Assembly: GCA_942486035.1 (NCBI GenBank) | Contig: CALNXK010000107.1 | Span: 1,515,001-1,579,000, forward strand | Direction: 5' to 3' | Source: Porites lobata | Lineage: Eukaryota; Cnidaria; Anthozoa; Scleractinia; Poritidae | Length of the DNA stretch: 64,000 bases | Shown: in pieces, positions 55,088 through 64,000 of the stretch | Numbering within the stretch: position 1 is the first letter of the stretch | Layout of the letters: every line of letters starts with the position of its first letter | Notes under the pieces: model-generated | What the model saw: the letters and a program-made list of their open reading frames with translations, nothing else | What the model was told of the DNA's origin: nothing | Databases searched by the model: none | Program-made: the position numbers and the translations under genes

Positions 55088-56242
55088 TTGACGATCCTGT
55101 CTTCAAGAAGTTTGAAGTTTTTTGGAAAACCACTGTTAGTTTATCTCGAAACCCTTCAACAAGTTGCTAAAATAGATCATGCGCAAGGGCAAATACAATT
55201 CTTGAAATATACTTGCACCCTCTTTCCCAGCCAGGACCTTTTCCGTTCTTCTTACTTTCTTAATTCGCGATGGTTCCTCTGTTAGTTTGATCAGTACACT
55301 TTGATCAAAGGACTGTTCTTAAAACATGTCACTATCTTCTGGTTCTTACATGGTTCCACAGGCCACGCTTGTACGATTAACAGGTGATTGTTATTGTTGT
55401 GTTTCATTCACACTTGTCACTATTGCTATATTTTGATCTGTGAAATCTAAAAGATATTAAAGTCGACAGTGGATGCTCCCTTTCTCAAGAATGTTCATCT
55501 TTTGCTGGATAAATAATATTACAGACCATGCAAACATCATGGAATAGCACCATCTCTTGCAAAAATTCCTTTATTCAAATACTTTCGTGCATCCTCTCTT
55601 CTAAAGCGAGTGAAGCGAGCACACTTGCGTTTTTGCTGTAAAGTGCTTCCCATCGCTGCACCAAATGGCATGAATCCTTGACTTTGTTTGTGAAAAGATC
55701 TCGGGGAAAGTAAAGGTAGTTCAAGCTAGAGTAAAATCTCTTTTTTGGTGGCGGGTGACAAGAGAAGCCTGCAATCCTAATCTCCAGATAGTTATTACGC
55801 ATGCGTCGCATGTATGTAGCAAGCTTTCGTTTAGACCTCCACTAAGAATGAATGGAATGCAGAGAACACAATTTGACTATGCCACGTTTTGACCTTCTAT
55901 CCCTTGTAATATGATCACGCATGTTTTGACCATCTGTCATGTGAAATTTATGCAAAGCACCATGTTTGAGTGAAAGTGTTTTGACCTTCCATCATTGTCC
56001 CCCACACTCCGTAACCTTTGGTTATTACTAGTTATTTTTATAGTTTGTGATAAAGTGGAACAAAGGAGAGTTTTGTGACACTCTTCAGCACATGTAGACT
56101 CTGGGAAGACATAATTATAATTTGCCAAATTCCTGGAATGTTGATTTACATACATGTATACACTTTACATCCACCTAACACATTGTGTTTGGTCACAGAA
56201 ATCTTTTGTTAACTCCATTGCAATAAAATCAAAACAACAATA
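55088..56242. other. Unannotated stretch
   Basis: No exon with paired signals or TIR element recognised. Confidence 0.35.
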
Positions 56243-56355
56243 TTTATTGGTGATCATAACTTAATTTAAATTATTTGTGCAGTTCACATCATCATTCTGA
56301 AAATCAAAACAATTTGCCAGTGTGTCAGTGTCTTGGTCATTTTAGTAGGATTTGC
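56243..56355 (-). CDS. Candidate terminal exon with poly(A) signal
   Basis: On the minus strand: strong acceptor ctatatttttcctcttag, then a phase-0 frame ANPTKMTKTLTHWQIV, LIFRMMM and stop (56284-56286), with AATAAA at 56243-56248 (+ coordinates). Phase 0 agrees with the end of the micro-exon at 58584-58608. A second acceptor-like sequence (ttgttttgattttcag, 56297-56312) lies inside, so the true exon may begin there. Family unknown. Confidence 0.28.
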
Positions 56356-56359
56356 CTAA

Positions 56360-58583
56360 GAGGAAAAATATAGTTTATCCAAGCATATCAGATACTGGAC
56401 TTAACATTGATGTCTTGAGTTTCAATTTTTAACTATTAACTCCCCCTTGAAACCAGAAACTCACTGCGGGCATACTTAAGTAATGATGCAGTTAAGAAGG
56501 GAAGCAATTTCTTTTTTGGTATGGCACAATATGCTTCCCTCACATAGGAATGTTTTCGTTTTCACACAGAGAATGCATAAACCTACAAAAAGGCAGTTTA
56601 CAAAATAAAATGTATTTAAACTCCATTTTTAAAGGGTGTTTTTTTGTGTTAAAAGATTTCGACCAATCATAAGAGTTGAAAACAATAGCCAAGAAAAGTT
56701 TACAGTTTTACATGTTCCTTACATAGGATTTATGTGTTACTTAGACTCAGTCAAGATTTTGTTACAAGGAAGTTGGTTAGAAAACAATGTATTAATTTAT
56801 ATGCTGCTTGTGTAGTATTGTAGCAGAGACAATGTTGTCTTTACATTAGGCTGTTAAGTACATGCAAGACTAAAGAGCTGCTAAGTTTTACTTAACGAAA
56901 AATGCGTGTGTGAAGGCCTAAGTAAAATCTCAGGTAACTTTACTTTGCATCTCATTAAAGTCGGAAAGTTGAATCGATTCAAGGAAAATTCAAGTGACTT
57001 GAAAACCATCCTTATGACTGACTTAGCTGACTTGTGGTTTCTTGACCATTGAGAAATGCAAAACATGTCAATCAATCTTAATTATGTTGCGGGCAAAATA
57101 GCCTTAAGTTAACCTGAAGTATAAAAAAAACTGTTGTTTGTGAAACTTAAAATTAATTATTGAAATTAATTAATTTTAACATTTTAATAAGTGAAACATT
57201 AATATTATTAAACATTTTAACATTTTAACAGTTTTGAAATATTTCTTAGCTTATTATTTTAGGCTCTAGTGTAAAAACTACTAATAGTAAAGTTAGCACC
57301 TTTTTGCATTTTGATGTGTTCATTGTGTTTGGTTCTTTCCTTCTTTTCTGGACGATTACCTCAAACATGAGGCATTGTATTGTCATCTCCAGTTTCTGAT
57401 TTGTCTGAAACAATTTTATTGGTTAAAATCAAAGTGGAGAAACCATCTTCACTTTGATGAAAATCCTCCCCAAAGGGACCAAAGAAAGGTACCGACAAAC
57501 ATTCAAAAAGTGATCTGGTTTGATTTGTGGCATAGGAATCAACAAACCATAAAGCACTTGGGATCCCAGTCATTTGGATGTACATTGTAAATAAAACAGT
57601 TGGTGGACTGTTTTGTGTGTAGGCACACTAGTAGTTGTCAACTTTTGATGTGCTTGGGTGGGAGTACATAATTATATAAGAACAATCTTTTAACACAGTT
57701 TTTAAATGTTATCTACTGATATTATTCTGCTGAAGTTTGTCATAACTTGCAAGCAAATTAAATCTAAATTGCAAAGTGAACCATTGCATTTACTTAACAA
57801 GGCACCATTGTTTTTTCTTTACAAAAAAGGCATACAGTAGGAGATTCAAGTTCTGTTTTAATGTCCTTGTGAAGGTCTCTTTATCAATGCTTAGTTGCTT
57901 GTCCTAGAGACACACATTAATTAAGTTTAAAGCATTACCTCAATTTATGTTCTCAATGCAACTTCACAATCTAAATTAACAAACTTGAGAGCAATTTATT
58001 ATGTTTATTTTGAATGAATTGTCACATCAGATTTAGTTAAGTTGCTTTAGGACTACAGAACATGTTCACTTTATGAGTGATTGTGGTCACTCATGCTTAT
58101 TAGGTTGGCCATCTTTAAACCTTTTAACTGGCAACTTACTAAACGATGTTTAGGGGCTGTGTTGTCCTCTGTGTGCAAAGATGCACAGGTCTCCCTCTGT
58201 CAGATTCATTTAGTTCTGGTTCCTGTTAGAGCAATAAATAAGGCAAACTGTGAGCTTTACTGTTACATTGCAAAAAAGTCAATTCAGCATTCATCGTTTC
58301 AAATTAGGCTATGATTGGAAGATTTCAATCGTTAATTTGGCAGAATGCAATGTCACGGATTAATAAGTGTCACCCTCAAATCATGCAAGTGAGCAGATTG
58401 AGTGACTTGTTGATTTTACTAAACATAGTCAGTATTGTAGCATTATTATGTTTTCTCCCACAGGCAGGGAAGGTCTGGGTTTGTGATGACACAACTTTAT
58501 CTACAAAATACACATAAAAATGTAAAGTAAAGTAATGTAAAGTTGTGACTTTTAAAAGTAACTGAGTGTAGACTGTTACTTAC
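56360..58583. other. Unannotated AT-rich stretch (possible minus-strand intron)
   Basis: A 74-codon minus-strand ORF (57361-57585; LFECLSVPFFGPFGEDFHQ) is protein-like in composition but lacks an acceptor at its upstream side. Otherwise nothing recognised. Confidence 0.35.
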
Positions 58584-58608
58584 GTCTAGCTTATCAACAT
58601 CTTGGTTG
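58584..58608 (-). CDS. Candidate 25-bp micro-exon
   Basis: On the minus strand: acceptor tttctttgttcttcacag, CAACCAAGATGTTGATAAGC-TAGAC, donor gtaagt. Only one frame is open: a leading C, then NQDVDKLD, ending phase 0. The leading base completes the ATC codon begun by the 20-bp candidate exon at 60039-60058. Both splice signals are near consensus, which is the main support. Confidence 0.4.
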
Positions 58609-59004
58609 CTGTGAAGAACAAAGAAATCAGAAGGTACCGTCAGAAGACCATTATTATTAATAATAATGATTGTATTACAGTGCCATTAGTTCTAGTGGGC
58701 TTGTTATTAACAGCTGCCTTTTTGGTGCTTAAAGTATATCTCTATTTATTTCAATTTGATAATACTGTAGGTCCTGCAGTGCTGTCGCTAAAGGGCGGGA
58801 GCCAGGTATTTCCCCCAGCTCATATAAGCATGACTCAGGGTTGTCAAAAGTAGCCAGCTGCCCTTCATTATATTGAAGTTCTACTGTAATACATGAATGT
58901 AGTTTTATGGTTAAAGAGATGTGATGGTGAATTTTGAGCTTGGTGAGAAAGATGATTTTTAGTCAGAGACAGAGGTGTCTCAGAAGTGGTCTTTGCTCCC
59001 ACAA
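58609..59004. other. Unannotated stretch
   Basis: Nothing recognised apart from a short (ATT/AAT) palindrome near 58650-58670. Confidence 0.35.
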
Positions 59005-59165
59005 GTCTACCATAGCTTAGTGGTTGAGCATCTGGGTTAGTATTCAGACGGTCATACATGTAGGGTTGACTCCTATGGGGAGCACTCGGAGTTTTTCTTC
59101 CAAGCCGCAATTGTCACTGATGGAAAAATCATCTTTCTCAGTCTTATCATTGCACTTCAAAATGG
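59005..59165 (+). mobile_element. tRNA-derived SINE
   Basis: An A-box-like TAGCTTAGTGG (59013-59023) and a B-box-like GGGTTGACTCC (59063-59073) are spaced as in a tRNA gene, but the acceptor stem does not pair and the sequence continues into gggagcactcggagttttt, a tRNA-unrelated SINE body. Pol III promoter function is inferred from the boxes. Confidence 0.65.
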
Positions 59166-59434
59166 TAATAAAAATTATTGTTAAACAGCTCAGCTAGTGC
59201 ACCAATTAGTTATGGATGCAAGCAGGAGGTTGCTAAGCACAGAAGAAGCACAAAAGTGTCTCTTAGCAAATAAAAAAAGCCTTTGTAACACGTTATGGGA
59301 CATTAATACACAGCTGTAATGCTTACTTAACTGTCCTCAGCTTGCACCCACTTGCAACAATTTTTGTTAAACTGATCAATCAGAGTGTATGCTGCACTAT
59401 GGTTATTCAATAATAGTTATTATTATTACCAGTA

Positions 59435-59610
59435 CAGTTGAACCTCAATATAACAAGGGGTGAAGGGACTGGCAAAATTTGTTCGCTATAACGAGGTTTT
59501 GTTATATCGAGGTTCTTTTTCATTTATTTTACCATTACTATGGCAAGGAAAATCGTTTGTTATACCGAGGACTTCATTATATAGAGTTTCACTATATTGA
59601 GGTTCCACTG
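59435..59610. mobile_element. 176-bp Tigger/pogo-like MITE
   Basis: CAGTTGAACCTCAATATAAC at the left and the reverse complement of ctatattgaggttccactg at the right. TA immediately flanks both ends (59433-59434, 59611-59612), as expected for TcMar-Tigger-type insertion. The interior repeats 'tataacgaggttttgttatatcgagg' in both orientations in shorter pieces. Confidence 0.8.
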
Positions 59611-60038
59611 TAGCATAAGATATAAGGTAAACTGTCTTGGTATGCTCTAAGAAAAATATTGTAGGGTAAACAAAAATGTCCCCTTTAGGTCCTACATAAA
59701 GAATAGCAACAGCGGGGAATACCAGCATAAGCAATGCTAAAAACAATAAGAAATAATTAATAAGCACTGCATTCTCCGAAATGTAAATGCACAGCGCTCG
59801 TTTAGGGCGAGGGGGGTGGGGGACCCTCTTTCAAGTAGACTTGGTGGTGTTCATACTAATCGGTTCCACCAGCCTTACTAAAATTGTGCAAAGTTAACTA
59901 CATGTTAAAGTTTTTTACTCGGCAATGAGGATAGCAGGTCTAACGGCATAAACATAAAAAGTAATAATATTAGACAGCCACTTATTTAAACTTTTGGGCA
60001 TGTTATACTACAATCATGGTACCATTTTCAATACTCAC
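59611..60038. other. Unannotated stretch
   Basis: A G-rich patch (gcgaggggggtgggggacc) near 59807-59824; nothing else recognised. Confidence 0.35.
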
Positions 60039-60058
60039 ATATGTCCAATACTAAACAG
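60039..60058 (-). CDS. Candidate 20-bp micro-exon
   Basis: On the minus strand: acceptor tttatgtcactgcag, 20 bases CTGTTTAGTATTGGACATAT, donor gtgagt. The frame LFSIGH plus two bases joins in phase to the micro-exon at 58584-58608 (giving Ile, then NQDVDKLD). Such tiny exons are easily produced by chance; the phase agreement and signal quality are the only evidence. Confidence 0.3.
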
Positions 60059-60239
60059 CTGCAGTGACATAAAAAGAAACAAAAGAGATGTGAGAATACA
60101 CAAATATTGACAAAGAAAATAAAGGACAGTTGTCATTCAATTTAAACAGGGTGGTAATAGAGTGGTATCTGTGGTACTATACAATTATTCTTTTCAAATA
60201 CTGTACACATGACTTAAGAAAGGAAATGTTATTGTTTTT

Positions 60240-60835
60240 TATGTGAGTATGATCTTGTAGTAGCCTACAGGATATATGTGATGGACTCTGATTCATAGAT
60301 TGGTGGTCTTGTGGAAACCTTTTCTCCAGAATGTTTTCAGATGGACTGTTCTCACCACCCAGGTCTATCAAGGGGTATTGAAGCAGGGCTCGAACTTGGC
60401 GGTGGATTTCTCTCATTTACGAGCCATTTTGGTCACTTAATTTTCGCCTCCATAAATAACAGAAGCCTTCAAATGTTTTCAACATTATTTTTTCCTGATA
60501 AACAACTGGCATAAATAAAAAGAAAAGACTTATTCCTCTTTCATTCAATAGCATTTTAATTTCTTTAGTTTATAGTATGAGCCTTAAACTTTTCTTGATT
60601 TTGTTAACATTTTTATGGCTGTTTTTAATTTAATATTATATAGACTCGCGTTTTAAATTAAGACCTAAGTTTGAAACAGAAAAGCTGGTCAAAATTTTAG
60701 TTGTTTGGGAAGACAGGGTGCGTTTTATGGAGAAGAAGCGAGCGAAAGTTCGAGGGGTTAGGGATATCCAAGCTCGAAATTACGAGGGCTGTCAGCACCC
60801 TGTACAAGATTTTGTTGGTATGTTAAGCTGAAGTT
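60240..60835 (+). repeat. Segmental duplication, copy 1, with exon-like block
   Basis: Shares with 61058-61495: gatggactctgattcatag, accttttctccaga, tcattcaatagcatttta, agtttatagtatgag, then a 170-bp block from tatatagactcgcgtt to tggtatgt that is nearly identical. That block is open in one frame (60643-60817: RPKFETEKLVKILVVWED, RVRFMEKKRAKVRGVRD, IQARNYEGCQ...) between tatag and gtatgt. Confidence 0.8.
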
Positions 60836-61057
60836 AAACTAATAAGTCAACTTTGTACATGTATGTTTCTGAAATTCGATTTGTGACTTACTATAGTGTT
60901 CCTTTGATCCATTGACGGACTCTATCTTTATATTATTAAATGAAAGCATACAGTACGTTATACCACAATTGAGTGTGGAGTACAGTTGTTTGTTAGTTAG
61001 GGTAATTCCCTCCTTTGGTAACGGAATGTTTGCACGCCCAACCAGATTCGATGTTTT

Positions 61058-61495
61058 GATACTAGCCTACAGGATGTATATGTATGTGATGGACTCTGAT
61101 TCATAGATTAGTGGTCCTGTGAAAACCTTTTCTCCAGATCGTTTGCAGATACACTGTTCTCTCCACCCAGCCCCAGCCCTACTGAAACGTCTTATATCTC
61201 TTGCATTCAATAGCATTTTAATTTTTTAGTTTATAGTATGAGTCTCAAACTGTTCTAGATTTTGTTAATATTTTTGAGGTTTCAATATTATATAGACTCG
61301 CGTTCTAACTTAAGGCCTAAGTTTGGAACAGGAAAACTGGTCAAAATTTTAGTTGTTTGGGAAGACAGGGTGCGTTTTATGGAGAAGAAGCGAGCGAAAG
61401 TTCGAGGAGATAGGGATATCCAAGCTCGAAATTACGAGTGCTGTCAGCACTTTGTACAAGTTTTTGCTTGGTATGTAAAGCTGAATTTAGACTAA
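61058..61495 (+). repeat. Segmental duplication, copy 2, with exon-like block
   Basis: Second copy, 600-800 bp downstream in the same orientation. The same frame is open (RPKFGTGKLVKILVVWED, RVRFMEKKRAKVRGDRD, IQARNYECCQ). A 1-bp indel just before the gtatgt donor changes the exit phase relative to copy 1. The protein was not recognised; the block could be a duplicated exon, a retained gene fragment or part of an element. Confidence 0.8.
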
Positions 61496-62396
61496 CTGAA
61501 AAGGTTTTATGCGACGATTCAGTATATTGTAAACTGACCAACTGACTGTTTTTAGAAACATATTCGGTGAAATGTTACTCACAGCAGTTTGGGTGAAACT
61601 TGTAACATTTGCGAAGAAATTGTAGGTACAGCTCTCTGACAAAAACGTCGGTCCTTCAAGCGTTGTATTTTATGGTGACATACATCAGAGATGAGCGGTG
61701 AAAACCTCCGAGGCTGAATACTTCCCCAATCACAACCCATTTTAGTCTTCTTCAATTTTGTCTTTCATGCCTTCTTTTGTATTGCTGTGTTATTTGAATG
61801 TTCCTTTACGGTTTTAAGCGGTTATCTTGTATTTCACTCAATTAAATGGCTCGTTCGTAACAGCTGGATTTGGCTAAGTTTCGTTACTCCGCTCTTTTAA
61901 CTTTTTCCTGTTGTTAGTCGTCACTTAGGAGAAACTATCTCCATTGGCAGTACTTTTCCTTCTGTTGTAAAAATGGTCTCCCGCATTATGCGGTTAATTC
62001 TCTTCACGCGTGACGCGAAATACTGGCTTCTTGGGCACCTGCCCACCCAACGTTTTCCTGTGCAGCAAATAGACTATATTTCATGGTCACAATGTTCTGC
62101 GAGTTTCTTAAAAGTAATCATTTTACTTAATAGCGATAGTCTCTTGCGCGAAAGGTTAAATTATTCGTGAATGAAAGAGGGATGAGTCAACTTTTGGACA
62201 TATATAATGCATGCAACAGGTTTCATTATTTATGAAATTTGATTTTTAACTTACTATTGCGTTTGCTTGATCCATTGGCGGACTGTATCTTGGTAAATTA
62301 AGTGAATTCAGTGTAAACTTTGATTACAAAGTTGTATTTGGAGAATTTTGGCTTGCACCAGTTTGATGATTCGGATGGGTGGAGACGAATAGAATC
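61496..62396. other. Unannotated stretch
   Basis: A phrase near 62265 (gatccattggcggactgtatctt) echoes 60907 (gatccattgacggactctatctt), suggesting a further degraded copy of the local duplication. Confidence 0.4.
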
Positions 62397-62576
62397 TAGC
62401 CCGTTCCAGGCTCTCAGATAGTGGGGGAAGACGCGAAAGAAAAAAGCACGCGAAAAGTTGGCGGGGCGGGAAAAAGGAAAAGGCCCCTGTTCTCCCTAGT
62501 TTCCTCCCGTTTTACTTTCGTGTTTGTGCTTTCTCAATTCAGCGGACCCGACTATCTCGGAGCCTGGAACAGGCTA
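62397..62576. mobile_element. Foldback MITE
   Basis: TAGCCCGTTCCAGGCTCTCA and the reverse complement of the right end (TAGCCTGTTCCAGGCTCCGA) match at 17 of 20 bases, and GATAGTsGGG continues in both. The centre aggaaaaggcccctgttctccct is GC-rich. Non-coding. Confidence 0.75.
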
Positions 62577-63264
62577 AGTAGAATCAGAGAGCCACTCACT
62601 TCCTTTCCCTCTCCTCCCCCAGAAGATTTTTTATCTTCGAAGGACACGCTAGGCCTGTAGTTATTGTCACGCAACTTATACCTACATTTCGTGACAGAGA
62701 TTAGAGAGACAAAACGATCACTCTCAGTTGATTTTAGTTTATAACCGAGGCGAACGCCAACGACAAACTCTGTCTTCAGCCCTTTTGCACTGTGCTCAAA
62801 CACTGTAGTTGGAAGTTTACATCGGCTTTAAGATATCACGCATTGTTTTTGGCGGGTTCAAGTTATCAACAAACGATGTCTATTTCATTATGTTCAATGT
62901 AGTTATTGATTCACTTGAATGATGAATGCTTCCCTAATGGGAGGTCTTGTATTTTTAGTTACCCAAAGTCTTTTGTCTCGGTCACTCAAAATTTAACAAC
63001 ACGAGAACAATTTCAACGGGTCACACAGTGAGGGCTTTTTTTTTCTTTTCCAGGGTACCCTGTGGGTATAACAGCGTGACATCTGTCTGACATCTAAAAC
63101 AGAAGATTGCGTGTGTGCGCGTCGTTTTGAAAACCTACTCGTAAGTTATGTATCAATTATGCTTTATTCACCTTCTATAGTGCGCCTTTCTTTCTCTGTC
63201 AGGTGAAGTACGACTGGTCACGCGATGATAACTTCGCTCCGGAGGTTTCACTTCATTTTCACAG
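62577..63264. other. Unannotated stretch, possible 5' region
   Basis: If the exon at 63265 is the first coding exon, this holds the promoter and 5'UTR intron of that gene; no TATA box or other site can be singled out. Confidence 0.3.
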
Positions 63265-63386
63265 GCCATAATGAGATGGCACTTTCTTACAAGAGTGTAT
63301 CATGATCCGTTTGTACTTGAGGCGTTGAGGCCCTACATACAAGCAAATAATCTGCTTTTAACACTGAACAGAATCTTGTGTCTCAG
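63265..63386 (+). CDS. Candidate (first coding?) exon, unknown protein
   Basis: Acceptor ttcattttcacag precedes GCCATAATGAGATGG; the frame from ATG 63271 reads MRWHFLTRVYHDPFVLEAL then RPYIQANNLLLTLNRILCL, ending two bases into a codon at CTCAG/gtattt. Good helical composition. The next candidate exon (63688) supplies one base (T) to make AGT (Ser) and continues in frame, which is the strongest support. Family not recognised. Confidence 0.4.
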
Positions 63387-63612
63387 GTATTTCACTTTTT
63401 GTAACTTCTGTCATTTAAGCATTTGTGTTATTTGTAAATGGAACACCGCGCGTGGGCAGTTAGAAGTAGGCAAATTTTGGTAGTTTTCATTGTTAGAAAT
63501 GAGAAAAGAGAAACTCCCGATTAAAACGTATGCTGGTGACTATCTATATGTTACTCGTTTCTAACGCTTTTTTCCTTGCTGGAACCACACCCAGAATGAG
63601 ACTACTCGAGTA

Positions 63613-63692
63613 GTGTAGGAGCTGCTCGGCAGGTCTCTCCTAGTTGATCGCAAGAAAAATGACATGTCATTCTTTCAATTGTTTTAGTACTG
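63613..63692 (+). repeat. Dispersed repeat shared with 47517-47612
   Basis: Same ordered phrases as at 47517-47612, ending ttgttttagtactg. The acceptor proposed for the next exon lies at its 3' edge, so that acceptor may have been donated by the repeat or the exon call may be an artefact. Confidence 0.65.
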
Positions 63693-63904
63693 TTTGGGGC
63701 CAGGAAAACGCACCATTGGTGACTTCTGACTGCTCTGCTTTTCAAGCTGTTACTTTAGAGGAGAACTATCTAACGCCTACATTAAAAATAGTGACCCAGC
63801 CTTACTCAAAGGTACCCGACATACCAGTCCAAAAAGCACCGTTACAAGGTCGCACCGACGTTTTGAAGCTTTACTCGTCATCCGGGAAAAATGTAATCAT
63901 CATG
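63688..63904 (+). CDS. Candidate second exon, runs toward window end
   Basis: After the pyrimidine-rich acceptor tcattctttcaattgttttag, one base plus 72 codons: TVWGQENAPLVTSDCSAFQ, AVTLEENYLTPTLKIVTQPY, SKVPDIPVQKAPLQGRTD, VLKLYSSSGKNVIIM, then gtttgt. An alternative donor is AAAAAT/gtaatc about 13 bases earlier, and the frame actually stays open to 63988. It joins in phase with 63265-63386. Composition is convincingly protein-like, but I cannot name the family; the acceptor lies in a dispersed repeat. Confidence 0.38.
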
Positions 63905-64000
63905 GTTTGTTTATACCTCAAAGATCATTTCCGAGGGAACTATGTATCGTCAAATGCACTTTCCCACACTTTTCCGTCAGTAGTTTGAACATGGGAAAAA

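Noticed and set aside
57361..57585. 74-residue minus-strand ORF
   Set aside because: Looks protein-like but has no splice acceptor upstream and no known family.
59013..59073. Functional tRNA gene
   Set aside because: A and B boxes are present but cloverleaf stems do not pair and the sequence continues into a SINE body.

Overview
This is a eukaryotic, almost certainly metazoan window. It is AT-rich, with no prokaryote-style gene packing. It has U2-type splice signals (pyrimidine tract + AG, GTAAGT/GTAAGG donors), AATAAA poly(A) signals, a tRNA-derived SINE, several dead non-LTR retrotransposon fragments and many small terminal-inverted-repeat (TIR) elements. The repeat types resemble those I associate with anthozoan cnidarians such as stony corals; that assignment is inference from style, not from a search. 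No complete host gene is visible. Host coding evidence is limited to short isolated exons whose phases sometimes agree, and none could be assigned to a named gene.

Layout. 1-8.4 kb: candidate + strand exons (259-384, 6246-6326, 7738-7864, 8117-8371) separated by arrays of a 9-bp unit (AGTCATCCC and variants), an embedded purine-rich 7-bp/12-bp array (3990-5205), a LINE fragment inserted in the array with an apparent 8-bp target duplication, and a hAT-like MITE. 8.4-15.2 kb: foldback elements, a pair of 240-bp inverted arms 2 kb apart, two MITEs nested one inside the other, and small tandem duplications. 15.5-23.1 kb: a 7.3-kb higher-order array of the 9-bp unit, with two internal copies of a ~1.8-2.5 kb block sharing the same junction sequence. 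24-26.5 kb: a 480-bp direct duplication flanking a 60-bp tandem array. 26.8-27.5 kb: a TIR element with a CACTA direct repeat. 28.9-33.1 kb: a 67-74 bp tandem array interrupted by a 1.2-kb TIR element. 34.5-49.9 kb: LINE fragments and many MITEs, including three concentric inverted-repeat pairs (37.3-40.4 kb). 50-60 kb: minus-strand exon candidates (two small gene models with terminal exons and poly(A) signals), two L2/CR1-like LINE 3' ends, and a 1.7-kb TTAA-flanked DNA transposon carrying only the N-terminal part of a transposase. 60-64 kb: a duplicated exon-like segment, another foldback MITE, and two phase-compatible + strand exons running off the window end.

The most unusual property is that four unrelated-looking tandem arrays (9, 60 and ~67 bp units plus short AGTCA-rich patches) share an AGTCA/GTCAGTCA core, all in the same orientation, over about 32 kb. 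The very long open frames across the 15.7-22.5 kb array occur in several frames on both strands because the unit length is a multiple of three; I do not treat them as genes.
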